A stretch of DNA of 64,000 nucleotides from Hyposmocoma kahamanoa (taxonomy: Eukaryota > Arthropoda > Insecta > Lepidoptera > Cosmopterigidae). Under the pieces are notes generated by a model, which saw nothing but the letters and a program-made list of their open reading frames with translations, was not told the DNA's origin and did no database searches. Position 1 is the first letter of the stretch, and every line of letters begins with the position of its first letter. Below are positions 1 through 11,627 of the stretch, in pieces. The stretch lies in assembly GCF_003589595.1 (NCBI RefSeq), contig NW_020654748.1, forward strand, positions 6,143,140-6,207,139, written 5' to 3'. Position numbers and translations under genes: made by a program.

Positions 1-215
1 AATTTTAACGACCTCGGTGGTCGAGTGGCTTGCACACCAGTTTTCATAGTGACGTCATTTCTGAGGTTCGATCCCCAGTCAGGTCAATGTAGAAATTTTT
101 GTAGGTGTTTGTTGTAGTTTCCGATTTTCATAACACGAGTGCTTTAGATACTTACTTTAGGATCTGAGTAATGTACGTGATGTTGTCTAATACACATATT
201 AATACCTTTAGTGAG
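1..215 (+). repeat. SINE-D copy (tRNA-derived)
   Basis: The head ACGACCTCGGTGGTCGAGTGGCTTGCACACC has tRNA A-box character. GGTTCGATCCCC is the B box. The body continues ATGTAGAAATTTTTGTAGG, TTTCCGATTTTCATAACAC and GATGTTGTCTAATAC. It may be cut by the window start by a few bases. Confidence 0.83.
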
Positions 216-257
216 GAGTCAGTGCATTATTACTAAGAATTGACACACTTTTTTAAA

Positions 258-455
258 TAATAATAATACCGCCCATACTCTACATAGTCCCGCACTCGGG
301 AAACCCTATGTCGCTGGTGCCATGGACACACACATAGACAACCACAAATTACACTCGAAACTCACGAGAGAAATAAGTGTAGGCCATACAAATATTTCTC
401 CCGGCCCGGGAATCGAACCTGGAACCTTTGCGTGGCAGTCGCTGAGCCAGTTAAG
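258..455 (-). repeat. SINE-C copy (tRNA-derived)
   Basis: SINE-C in sense orientation reads TGCCTCTGTGGCCGAACGGTTACCATGCC (A box), GGTTCGATTCCCGGGCC (B box), then TATTTCTCTCGTGAGTTTGG, TGTGTGTCCATGGCACC and a (TTA)n tail. This copy keeps the B box and body, but the head is diverged (GTCGCTGAGCCAGTT). Confidence 0.83.
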
Positions 456-1833
456 ACATTATTGATAAGAATGTTATATCACCAAACAATTATTGTCTAA
501 ACGAAGTAACAACGCACCCTTGGTGTAATATGGCCACATCTGCAAAATGATAATTTTTCCCGAAAGAGGTTTAAAGATTCTATGAACGAAATTATTGATC
601 GATTTTTGAAATATGCTGTTTTGTTCTTCAATATATTTAAAAAAATCCAAAGCAGAGTACCTATGTAGTATAACTCTAACTTAGTATGATTAACTATATA
701 TTGACTAGCATATAAGTGTTGTGGCTTCCGCTGTAAACTTATATTGTAAATAAATAAATAAATAAGAAATAACTTTTTATGTATAAAAAGAAGACATAAA
801 ATTTCTATCTCTCACAAATCGGTTTTGACGTTGAGTACGGAATATAATAATTTAATAAAGAACTTTCAGGTTACGTCTAGACTTTCGGTAGTCTCAGCGG
901 ACCTTAAAACAGCGACTCTCTGACCGTCTCACCTTCACAAATCCCTCTATGAACATATATAAAAAAAATCAATTTAACGTAAAATCTTTTATATTAACGT
1001 AATATTTGTTATAATATATTTGCTCGTAAAGTGGCTGAAATCACACCAATTTCAATATCGTAATGTATTTCATTACGCACTTGTGCGTTATTGTAATGTA
1101 AAACACACAAGTGCGTTATTGTAATGTAAAACGCACGAGTTTTTTTTAATAAAGTAACATGCACGGTTTTTTAAGATGCTCCGTCTAAAAATGAACGGTA
1201 CTTTTTTAAATCTTTGCAAAGAGTTTTTATGTTAGAAAAGTGGTCAATATTTTATGAATAAAATTAACTTTGGGAGATAAAATATAGTAAACAAACATTT
1301 AATTCTTTCATTTAATTAATTTTGACAATAAATTACAACCATTTATCTGCAACAAAAACACAACTATATTAATTTACTTTATTAGTAATACTGGCTATTT
1401 TTATACCTTTGCCTAAAAAAAAAAGTTGATGCGCGCGCATGGCTAATTTGTGGACAAGTAAAAAGTATTTCGCGCGCTTTTTCTTTTCGCTGTATTGTTT
1501 TTATTTGAAAATGTCGTCAAGTAGTGATGAATTTATTAATTTGACACCGCCACAAGCTATATATATATATAAGTGTTTTGTTTTCATTACAGTTTCTTAT
1601 TTGCGAATGTTAAGAGCACGTAGCATCTAGTTATCTTTATAGTTAAAAGTGGCGTTGCTGCCAAATAGTATGTGTCTCAACCATACCACATGATTTTGTT
1701 TTTTAACAGTTATCATTCGGGGAAATAGTCCATCAGATGAAAAGTAGTAACGACCACCTATATATATTTGCTATGCCAAGAGAGTATTTTTAACATTTCA
1801 ATGCTTTGCCGTTTGTTTTGTTTTATGCTACCA
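456..1833. other. Intergenic, no gene seen
   Basis: AT-rich. It holds a repeat-L remnant (500-620), an (AATA)n run near 750 and the 28-bp direct repeat. The 63-codon frame at 1439 has no recognisable domain. Confidence 0.6.
1083..1138 (+). repeat. Two-unit direct repeat, 28-bp period
   Basis: GTGCGTTATTGTAATGTAAAAC occurs at 1083-1104 and 1111-1132, followed by the start of a third unit (GCAC). Confidence 0.75.
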
Positions 1834-2055
1834 AGTAACGGGACAAACATATCGGTACCTGGTGGTAAGCGACACGCCTGTCCATAACAGTTGCAGTGCC
1901 ACTCAGAGCTTTAAATCACAAAGATCTCAGGGGTACTGGCACTGCGCCCGTCATCCTGAGGCATAAGTTGACAAGTCCCCTATGCCCGTAATTTCACCAG
2001 CCACCTTGTCCTTCAAAACTGAACGAAGTAACGTTCACGTTACTGCTTAATACCT
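1834..2055 (+). repeat. SINE-A copy (3'-truncated)
   Basis: SINE-A is my name for the commonest repeat here. The full plus-orientation unit runs from AGTGACGGGACGAACAAGTC through GCAGTGCCACTCAGAGC, CGCCCGTCACCCTGAGAC and CACCAGCACCCTTACCCTTC to AAGGAGCTCTACTGCTACTA, about 290 nt. This copy stops after the TACTGCTT block. Confidence 0.85.
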
Positions 2056-2154
2056 AAGATCTTAAAACTCAAGAGCCTGTGGTGGTATTGTACAGATAGG
2101 TTGGTAAGCTTTTTTATTATCAGGTATCTATTTCATAAATTTCTATTCTATTTC

Positions 2155-3745
2155 ATAAAAAGAGGTACTTAGAACTCTGCAGAATCTAGACGTGAATAAA
2201 GCTAGCGGGCCAGATGGAATTCCAGCAATAGTCCTGCGTAACTTTGCGCCTGAGTTGTCTCCTGTTCTCACATGACTGTACCGTCTCTCCCTTGAGACTG
2301 ATGTAGTTCCCAGGTCGTGACAGCTTGCAAACGTACAACCTGCGCCAAAAAAGGGAAGCAAAGCTGACCCTGTCAACTATAGACCTATTACAGTCACTTC
2401 CATACTCTGCAAGACTATGGAACGTGTACTCAACAACCGTCTCTAGTCATATCTCGAAGACAATGACGTCCTCAGTGCTCACTAGTATGGATTCCGACGA
2501 GGGCGATCTACCGGGGATCTTCTTGTGTATGCCTGTCACATATGGAGCGAGGCTATAGAAAAGCAAGGCGAAGCACTTGCAGTGTCTTTGGACATTTCCA
2601 AAGCCTTTGACAGGGTTTGACACGCAAGCCTTTTAAGCAAGCTTCCATGTTATGGGCTTCCCAATGACCTTTGCAATTGGATCTCGGATTTCTTGAGTGA
2701 ACGTTCCATTCGAGTGGTCTTAGAAGGCTACTCTTTCGAACATATGGCGACAGATACTCAGGGTTCCGTACTGTCTGCAACTCTCTTTCTGCTGCATATC
2801 AATGATATGTTAATTCCAGGTACCTTTGCGTATACTTATGACAGCACAGTTGAGATAGGTACTTGACCAATGCAAGGGTCAGTGGAGAGGAAATCCAGTC
2901 TTGTCGACATGGTTAGCCGTTTAGATTTGACGCTCAAGGCAGTCTCCGATTGGGGCGTTGCCAATCTTGTCAAATTTAGCGCTACCAAAACGCAGGCGTG
3001 TATTCTCCACTAAATGGAGTACCTTTGAACTGACTCCGACTTTCCGTGATATATCTATACCGATAGCTGAACGTCTCCAGCTACTTGGAATGGACCTGTC
3101 GTCCATCTGAACTTCGGCAGATACATTGAATCTAAATGTAGAAGAAAATGCAGCCAGGAAGCTTGGCATCGTTTCCAGGGCGAGGCGTTACTTTACACCG
3201 GGACAGTTGCTTCAGCTGTATCAAGCACAAGTCCGGTCGTGTATAGAGTACTGTTGCCACCTTTGGGATGGCTCTACTGCATACCAACTGGCCACCTTAG
3301 ATTCAATTGACAAGCGTACCAAAAGCTTATAGGTGACTTGGAATTAGTACATGCGAAGCTGCAGAGCCTTGAACACCGCTGTAAAGTTGTCTGCTTATCG
3401 ATATTTTACAGGATATATCACGAAGAGTGTGCGATGGAATTGCATGATTTAATTCCGCCTTCCCCTTTCCATCATCGGGGACTAGGCGTTGGCTTGGCTT
3501 CCACCCCTATGTTGTGGATATTCCAAAGATTCGCACGAAGCGTTACGCTTCCACATTTATATGGCGGAGGGCTGTGGGGTGGAATTCCCTGCCTGTAGAC
3601 TTGCTCCCTGAACGTTTTAACTTGGACCTTTTCAAGGCGAGATTGAATAGGCATTATCTAGGTGTATATGTTCCATCGTCGACCTCGTCGTCACTTTCCA
3701 TCAGGTGAGATGGAGATCAAATGCACACATACATTAGAATAAAAA
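2155..3745 (+). pseudogene. Decayed jockey-like LINE reverse transcriptase, 5'-truncated
   Basis: Read across frames, the sequence gives conserved RT pieces in order: NKASGPDGIPA, NYRPITVTS (2370-2410), GFRRGRSTGDLL, LDISKAFDRV (about 2595), a GSVLS loop, a corrupted YADD region (FAYTYDST), then thumb and tail parts (QLYQAQVRSCIEYCCHLW at 3210-3270, WNSLPVDLLPE near 3575). Stops and frameshifts interrupt it, and the YADD aspartates are not intact, so it is dead. The 3' end runs into an A-rich stretch near 3740. Confidence 0.85.
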
Positions 3746-4093
3746 AAATACTCTTCATGTACTGTTTTTTCTTCAAGTTTTATTTGTTACATTTCAAAGC
3801 GGTAAACGGTATACTTAAGCGGATTAAGGATTTAAAAGACAGAGAATTTTCTAAAAGAATTTAATAAAAATAACTATAAAGAGAAACATTCATTCTTTAC
3901 TTTTCAACAAAATTTGGTTTGTGAAAATTGTAAATCCTTGTAATGAGTGTTAAGCGAGGCGATCTTCAGTATAAATGAATATTCTTTAATACCATAATAA
4001 TAAAGACGGAATTATACAGGGTGTAATCGTTATGTATACCCAGGCGATTATTCCGTAAATATAAGATATACCAAAAATAATTATTAATACAAA

Positions 4094-4410
4094 GATCGAA
4101 CACTCAGAAAAAAATCCTTCGATCCGGCCGGATTCGAACCGAGGTCTTCTAGCGTACCGTGTCAGACGATATACCAACTAAGCCACGGAACGAACCAGTG
4201 GATCTCACGAATTTTTCTGTGCTTGATGTCGTGTCTTTGTATTTGGTTTTTCAACGTATTTTTTTTAAATCAAACAAAGACACGATAACAAGCACAGAAA
4301 AATTTGTGAGGTTTGTTGGTTCGTTCCGTGGCTTAGTTGGTATAGCGTCTGACACGATACGCTAGAAGACCTCGGTTCGAATCCGGCCGGATCGAAGGAG
4401 TTGGTGGTAA
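4094..4410. repeat. Two SINE-B copies as a near-perfect inverted pair
   Basis: SINE-B is tRNA-derived: CCGTGGCTTAGTTGGTATAGCG (A box), about 30 nt, GGTTCGAATCC (B box), then GGCCGGATCGAAGGA and a tail TGAGTGTTCGATCTTTGTATTAATAA. The minus copy (4094-4250) and the plus copy (4266-4399) fold back on each other around a T/A-rich centre. Associated sequence with AACAAACTAGTGGAGGAATTTCAC continues to about 4490. Confidence 0.85.
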
Positions 4411-4489
4411 TAATTATAACAAACTAGTGGAGGAATTTCACATTAAAAATAATTGAATATCAATTCAATAAAAATGTATATACCAAAAA

Positions 4490-6250
4490 TCTTTAAATTG
4501 ATATCAATTACCTAATGAGTAAAACAACATCAACAATATCTATATCTCGTATCTCTCTCTGTATAAGGAAGTTTTGAGCAAAATGGATATACAAAGACGT
4601 GGAAGTAAACAAAAGCAACAAGGATACAGATTAATTGAACTAGTGAGTCAGCATCAGGTTTTATCCTGACTAGGATTGATTAGACTTCGAGTAATTAATT
4701 GAACGCATCAGACGACTTCAATTCCATTTTTTATTCCCCGTCACTGATTAACTGGAACTGAGATTTTTACGACTTTAGTGTCTTTTATTCTCTTTTTTAT
4801 ATCACGATTTGTCGGTATCGTTGTTAATTAAGGGTGAGGATATGGGTCTTGGATACCTATTTGATTAAATTCTAAATGTCGTTGTATTTTTTCGGATGTC
4901 AGTCTGTCTAGCTAATTGTATTTTATTATTTACTAGCTGTGCCCACGATTTCTTACGCACGATACGTATTCTGCAAATAATATATAAAAAGGATACTTTC
5001 GACTCATCCGTAGAACAAAGATCTATGTGCAAGACTACCTGTTCTCGGGACATAATACATTTCGTTCGTTCTTCTTCGCTGTTGATGTCAGATCGACCGT
5101 TGTTCGATTTGATATTGCCGAAACGAAATAAAATATATAAATTCTCAAAACACCTTTACATAGGCTTTAGTTTCAATAATGAAATTAATCTCGTAACGTA
5201 ATTATTCTCTTTTCGTTATATAATCACATCGGACTCTGTTCTTCGGATGAGTCGCTTTGTTGATAGGTTATTACGTCAAAGGTACAAGTAAAAAAAATCA
5301 TGTATTCTTTATGTAAAATAAATTTACACTTGAACTAGTAGTTTTTTAAGCTGTTCCTCGTTCACTGTGCTGACTTCCCTGAGAAGAACGAGCAAGAAAC
5401 TTTAGGGATTGCCCTTTTCAAATAAACTTAAATGCTATGGAGCATACTTTGAATCAAATTTGTGTGGAATTTAGATCATGTTGTCTTTCCATAAATCTTT
5501 ATCTAACACGTCTTAAATTTTGTAATATGGCTTTTTAATTAAAATACCTTTAATGTAAGTTTCAAACTTAGGAAATTGTAATCTTAATACGTTTATGCTC
5601 CGGAATCTTATTTCTCCATAAAAGAATCGTTTTTACCCTTGTTAAATGAAATCGTGGTACCATGAGTTTGGACTTATTTCTAACGTCAATATAATGGGTA
5701 TCTTCTTTCTTAATGAAATTATGTATATGGTTACGTTCATACAAAATATTTGAGTAAATATGTGCACTGTGATGTCACAGTCATGATACCAGTCTCCTTA
5801 AACTTTTCTGAGAGAAACTCGAGAACCCAAACAGTATACAGAACAAATCGCTCGTTTTTGCTAAACAAATATGTTTTATTTGATTTGAAATTCGGGACTT
5901 AGTCGCGTATAAAACTTATTTTATTTACCTCGACGTTTCGGACATATCGTCAATGGTCTCACAGGGACTGACAAGGCGGATGTCAACAACTTCTAGTTGT
6001 GGGAGTTCCTCGTTTAGAGGTCTAACTACCCGCACTAGGTCTTCATTATTTATTTGTCGCTAGACGTAGATACACAACACTCGATATCTGGCGACTTGTC
6101 GGATGATATTTGATGTTGCTTACTTTGCTTATGACTAATAAATATGCCGTTTTACCCCACATGAGAATCCCTAAGGACATTATACTATGGAAATGGCTAT
6201 AATACTGTGAAAACGCACAGCTATACACTTTTGTTCGAATATCGTAAGAA
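4490..6250. other. Intergenic, no gene seen
   Basis: Apart from a SINE-M body fragment (5345-5445) and a diverged repeat-H piece (5890-5960, GACGTTTCGGACATATCG), nothing recognisable. The 101-codon frame at 4896 shows no domain. Confidence 0.55.
5345..5445 (+). repeat. SINE-M body fragment
   Basis: CTGAGAAGAACGAGCAAGAAACTTTAGGG matches the SINE-M body at 46770-46805. Head and tail are not recognisable. Confidence 0.5.
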
Positions 6251-6254
6251 TAAC

Positions 6255-6565
6255 GTAAGTTTTGTTTATAGTGACCCTTCCTATCAACCTTTTGGTTATA
6301 GGGGAAGGGCGCTGCAACCTGTGCAAGCTAGCCAGCACCTTACCAGATCAGCCCGAATGCACAGACTTCATCCGGTTCTCAAAGGGCTAGTGCATTGGGT
6401 GAGTTGCTCTGGGTACACGTACAGCGCCCTCCCTATTGTCCAGATAAGTCGGAGCTGTCGGCTTGCACCAGAAACCTACGCGGCTGGAGAGGCGCAGGCT
6501 AGCTCATCCTCTACTAGCTCTCCGGGCTAGTGCCGGAGATGTCGGTCGCAGTGTCCTGTGACAAT
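6255..6565 (+). repeat. Dispersed repeat E, copy 1
   Basis: Shares TTTATAGTGACCC, CAACCTTTTGGTTATAGGGGAAGGG, CCTGTGCAAGC, AGATCAGCCCG, TTCATCCGGTTCTCAAA and CCCTATTGTCCAGATA with copies at 45255 and 60205. The 107-codon frame here is an accident of the repeat. Confidence 0.75.
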
Positions 6566-6651
6566 GTCCGGATATAGCTTCCAACTTAAAGGGAAACTCA
6601 CACTCAACGGGGAGACCAGGTAAAACTAGGGTACCCTGGTACCCGATAGAA

Positions 6652-6812
6652 GCGAATTTTTGTAAAAAAATGGAATTTTTGTAATGAAATTATACGCAGC
6701 ATAATGAACTTTGTGTCAATTGTGTAACGGGCAAACTAGATACGGTTACAAAAATAGCTTTGCTTACAAAAATTCGCTTTCATTCCATCTCGCGGCAATG
6801 TAAATTAAGCCT
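6652..6812. mobile_element. TIR element N, shorter copy
   Basis: GAAGCGAATTTTTGTAA at the left and TTACAAAAATTCGCTTTCATTCC...GCGGCAATGTAAATTAAGCC at the right. The outermost left part is lost. A right-arm-only remnant lies at 22199-22249. Confidence 0.6.
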
Positions 6813-7914
6813 TATTTTTCCACATGTAAGAACAATATTGAAAGTGCAGCCACTGGAAATTCATGCATACAGATTTTTTGAGTTGCTAACATGCGACAGG
6901 GCTACGTAGAGCATATGTTTAGAACCTGTGAATAGGATATTATTTTCATGAAATTCTTCATATAAAAAGATTCTATGAATACTTATACATATATTTGCCA
7001 CCTAAATGTTAATTAATCCAAGCTTATCTTAATACTTCGCCGAAAACCATATCCAAATTTGTTTAGCTATTGCGGAGATTATCGTGTACAAACCCACAGA
7101 CAAATACACAAAGTGGCGCAGAGTGCTTTCAGTAGGTAGTATAGACTTTCATTTAAAAATATCAAAATACAGATTCAACTTCTATTAATTATATATTAAT
7201 TTCACAAATATTTTTAGACGTGTTTTAGAAAGACGAACTTTCGTGTACATAAACCAACAAAAACGTAGAAAAGTTGCAAATCAATAAAACGTTTTAAGCC
7301 TGGGTCATATTTTAGACATTTAGTGAAGCCGGGAACATTGAAATGTGAGTTTAATCTGGCGGTATGTCCCGTTCGGTTCACGATTTGGAATCAATGCGAG
7401 CTCCGAATGCTCTCCGCGCTGCCGACAGACGAAAATTTTAAAGTTTCAGTGCGCCTCTACAAAACGGGTACAATTTTTGAACTGGTCGTTTGATAAACTG
7501 GACGCAAATGGAAAATAAATGAAACTATGCATTTTATAGTACACCCCCGAGTGCGTTTAGCGATAAAACGTTTTATTATTTAGGTTATATTTAATCGGTT
7601 TCAATATGTATGAGGTACGTGGTTTACATTATTGCCCTTTACAGAAACTAATTTAAATTATTGAAAAGCAAAGGCAAAATTTTTATTTTTATTTCAATTA
7701 TTCATTGAAACCATGTTATAATATTTTGAATAAGATAACAAACTTTTAATGAGATTATTTGATTGCAAATTCAATACATGTAACTTAGTCAAAGGTGTAC
7801 GCGACTGTAATGTGAATTACACGATATCAGCACTGCTTTTTAGATTGATGGAGATGCCGTAAATTTTCACAGTGTTCAATCTAAAACGCGATCCGCGGTG
7901 ACCCATTCACCAGT

Positions 7915-8039
7915 AGGGCTAGCACGTCAGAACGAGATTGCACGAGAGCGACATAAAGTTCAAGTTCTCTATGCGAGAATAGCAGTATCTCGCGCTTTAC
8001 GTCGCTCTCGTGCAAGTGGCGCTCTGTCGTGCTAGCCCT
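7915..8039. repeat. Foldback element, AGGGCTAGCACG termini
   Basis: Ends AGGGCTAGCACG and CGTGCTAGCCCT. Inner arms TTGCACGAGAGCGAC / GTCGCTCTCGTGCAA. The centre carries TCTATGCGAGAATAGCAGTATCTCGCGC. A diverged relative lies at 57404-57490. Confidence 0.78.
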
Positions 8040-8694
8040 CCTGAACGCGTATTTCGTACGCCATAACTTGTTGCATACAAAACTTCCGTAACGAGCTACA
8101 GAATACACGACTTAAACCGTCATGCACACACGTGTGTGTAATATATCTTAAAAATATTTTTAATCTAACGCTTATTGAATATAAACTTACATTCTGTAAT
8201 TTTAAATTTGATAACAATCATTAACCTTAAACTCATTTTAAAGAATAATTGTGAATTATACCTCATCTACTACAGCAACTACATAATTAAATAATATTAA
8301 ATACTTTATTAAACTGAAATAATTTTAACCTAAAGCAAGTTCCGAAACGCAAACAAAACGGTTCTGGTACACGCCGACGGTTGCCACGGCACGCTCGCTT
8401 GGCCCGTTCGCTAACTTAAGGAGGGGCGTATATTATAGGTACAGATAAACACCTCGCAAAAGTTATCTGAATTGACAATAATTATAAAATAATTGCTATA
8501 TTAAAAGCTTTTAATAAAATGTTACTATTATTACAAACGAAAATTATATAAAATTAGTTATAGAAAGTGGTATTTAGTTCAAATGAGCACTATAATATAA
8601 TAAATGAGCATTATATGTATTAAAATTAGTTTATTTCATTTTCACACAAATGAAACGTAGCCCTGGGACACAAGTCAAGGTATACAATGTTTTT

Positions 8695-8990
8695 TTTAAA
8701 TTTATTGAATTGATATTCAATTATTTTTTGTGAAATTACTCCACTAGTTTGTTATAATTATTAATACAAAGATCGAACACTCAGAAAAAATTCTTTCGAT
8801 CCGGCCGGATTTGAACCGGCGCGGCGTCTTCTAGTTTACCGTGTCAGACGCTAGACCAACTAAGCCACGGAACGAACCAGCGGACTTCACGAATTTTTCT
8901 ATGTGCTTGCGTTGTCTTTGTATTTGGTTTTTCAATGACTTTTTAGTCGTAGCGTCATCTACGAGAAATCTATACAATCTTTCAATTCTT
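8695..8990 (-). repeat. SINE-B copy with extended flank
   Basis: Contains TAATACAAAGATCGAACACTCAG, CGATCCGGCCGGATTTGAACC and CAACTAAGCCACGGAACGAACC, followed by the body CACGAATTTTTCTATGTGC and GTATTTGGTTTTTCAA. A 5-nt insertion (GCGCG) follows the B box. Confidence 0.83.
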
Positions 8991-9457
8991 GACGTTTAAA
9001 TGAGCAATTTAATAATAATATGACACTTTGAACACCTTACTTACCTTGTGGTTGAGTGTACATCGGCTGTAAAACTTATCAATCGTGGTAGCTTGCCTTA
9101 TATATAATTCCAATGCCTGGTAAACTTAATTCTGTTGCTGAACCAATGTGGAATAGGCTCTAGGTGCTCTCGCTTCAACTCAATCCACTTTACTTTATGA
9201 ACAACCCATTTGTTGCACTTGTTTATGTATCACTCTGAAAGTTTTCTAGCGATTAAAATTTTATTCGAAGCCGTGAAATGGATTTTACAGAAGGGAAGTC
9301 TTTTTATACTATTTTTAGCGTTTCGTTTTCCTTTCACTGGCTCTGAATATTTTCCAGTTTACCTTTGTGACGGTCATTGTACATTACGATTAATCTTACT
9401 TATACATTTAAGCATATTTTTATAAGTATATTCATAATAAGCATAAGCATATATGCA

Positions 9458-9517
9458 TTCTTTCGGGGAGGCGTATCTTCGGCAGTGGACGTCTTCAGCT
9501 GAAACGATGATAATATA
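9458..9517 (+). repeat. LINE (RTE-like) 3'-end remnant
   Basis: GGCAGTGGACGTCTTCAGCTGAAACGATGATAATAT fits the 3' terminus of lepidopteran RTE-like LINEs (AGCAGTGGAC...CTGATGATGATG). Confidence 0.5.
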
Positions 9518-10662
9518 CAAATAATTATAATATAATATGTACGCTTACAATATAGTTATTTATTATTTGATTTTATTTTTACCATTGGCACTGTACGTCT
9601 CCCTCTTTTTTTTTGTTTAGTTTTCCTCTGCCTCATAAGTTGTCTGTCACATTAGTTGGAAGTTGTCTTTGTACCGTTTTTATTTTGCGTGTGTTAGCTA
9701 TAAATGCATATGTGTCTATCAATCAAAGCGTTCAACTCGTTCATTATACATCTTTAGTTACAGAAAAAAAAACACTCGCTAGGAATTATGAAATAATTAT
9801 AATATCATTATAAGGTAAGTCTATAATATCCTGAGGTAAATTTTTATGATCACTCCAATGCCCACGCCTACACAGTTAACGTTGTAATGGATTTAGTCGA
9901 CTAGGTCCGCACCAAAAGTCCGTTAAGTTTTATACCCCATTAAGTACTCGTAACATCCTATCTCAAGTTTTTCTTGAAAAAATGGAAGAAAGATTTAACT
10001 GCATGAAAAATCTTAAACTTTTTCTGTAACTGGTCGTTATCTGACTGACCATTATTATCTTATTGCATATTATATAATATAATAAAGTTTATGTTCTATT
10101 TAGATATAGGCTAGATTCTGTCCGAATGGCTCGCGATCTCAATAAAGTTTGAACTATCTATTTTGCCCGAAGGGGTTGTTGGAAATGAGTCTACGAATTC
10201 CACCCTGCAACTAGCTTTTGTGGCGAAGTTTTCCTGCAATACAGGTGAACATTTTGTATACGAAGCGAACTCTAAACACTCGAACGCATGTAACAGCTAC
10301 AGAAATCTTTTTTGATTTTTAACAAACTGGGACATAAATTAACAAACCTATATCAATAAAACGCAGTATATATGCTTCTAAACTGATTTATTAATATGAA
10401 GCTTCTTGAATAAGTATCACAATATTTATGTACCTATATTTCATATTAAATTTACAAAGACAATTTAAGACAGCATTTCTATACTATGTAAATAACTTCA
10501 ATCTATAAGCTACTTATTTTTTCATTTCTGTCTCACAGCCTATTGGCTATAGCATACTGGCTTGTTCGCGCGACGCAATCGCAACGGCCGAATAGCATTA
10601 TCACAACAGCAGTTTAAGTAATTAATTGATTCAGGCGTTATTTTGCGGAAGTCCATGCTAAT

Positions 10663-10765
10663 AAAAATGGAAGTAAATTATTTAGTACTCCGTGAACCCA
10701 GTGAAGGTTAAATCGTTTCCTTCACTGGGTTCGCGGAGTAGCAAATTAATTTACTTCCATTTTTT
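10663..10765. repeat. Long perfect-looking hairpin (foldback)
   Basis: The left arm 10663-10707 and right arm 10719-10765 pair along about 45 nt, including CGAACCCAGTGAAGG / CCTTCACTGGGTTCG and AAAAATGGAAGTAAATTA, with a loop of about 11 nt (TTAAATCGTTT). The arms differ at only a few positions. Confidence 0.8.
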
Positions 10766-10766
10766 A

Positions 10767-11235
10767 ACCCACTTCAAAAAAGGAGGAGGTTTCTAATTCG
10801 ACTGTATGTTTTTTTTGTATGTATGTTACGCGATAACTCCGGTATTTGTGAACCGATTTTCACTATTCTTTTTTTGTTGGAAAGGGTACTTCCATACTGG
10901 TCCCATTTCATTTTTAAGAAAATCATTCACCTCTGAGGCCTCTGGCTGTTCACGCATGAAGATTCATTTTTATAAATAGCGCCTAAATTTTACTTAAGGA
11001 GCAAATATTTTAATGGTTGATTTTGCTATTTCTCCAATTCAAGGCGTTTTTCTCTCAATATGCTTTGAGTAGTGAGAACCGATTTTTATTATCTCCAGCA
11101 TTGACTTTTGTAAGTCAATGATCTCCAGTGTCAAGTCCTGGGTAGTGGTGAACTAGGGGATATTTCAATAAAACTTAGCAAATAGACGTAATTCCACGTA
11201 CTTTTGAGGTTGGTTTTTTTAGTACTCTGTACTGA
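10767..11235 (+). repeat. Lepidopteran 'cttcaaaaaaggaggagg' dispersed repeat
   Basis: ACTTCAAAAAAGGAGGAGG, ATGTTACGCGATAACTCCGG, GGAAAGGGTACTTCC, GTTCACGCATGAAG, AAGTCCTGGGTAGTGG and GTACTTTTGAGGTTGG in order. This repeat is common in moth and butterfly genomes. No coding potential was seen. Confidence 0.8.
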
Positions 11236-11627
11236 GATTATTATATTAATAGCAGTTTAGACAGTTGCTCGATAACGAGTTATACATTGCGTAAGAACAA
11301 TGTATTACATTATCTACTGTTGTAATAATGACCAATTTTAACACTAACTATCTCTAGCCAGGAGACGAAGTAGGGAGGGGTGCTGCGGTGGGATAAGCGG
11401 GGCGTTACGTTGCGACACCGCATTGCTAGTTTGGCACTATTACGGACTATTTTTAAACGACGATAAAAAAAGGAAGAGGTTGTAAACGAGGCATATTTGT
11501 ATGATATTCAATTATTTTTTACAAAGATCGAATACTAAGAAATTGATTCGACCTTAATTGATTCTACAAGCATCTAAGAGGCTAAGTGTATACTAAACTT
11601 AATAATTTGTAAAAAAAATCCTTAGTG

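Larger units (their letters stand above)
6813..10662. other. Intergenic, mostly unannotated
   Basis: Besides the foldback (7915-8039), SINE-B (8695-8990) and LINE tail (9458-9517), I see no feature. A small GC-rich patch (GCCGACGGTTGCCACGGCACG) lies at 8371-8391. Confidence 0.5.

Noticed and set aside
1083..1138. CRISPR-like direct repeats
   Set aside because: Only two units with almost no spacer, in an insect genome. An ordinary tandem duplication.
4015..4030. TACAGGGTGTAATCG as a second mariner terminus
   Set aside because: Only the first few bases resemble the CAGGGTGG end of the 50-52 kb element, and no inverted partner was found nearby.
6207..6530. 107-codon frame
   Set aside because: It lies wholly in dispersed repeat E, whose other copies do not keep the frame.
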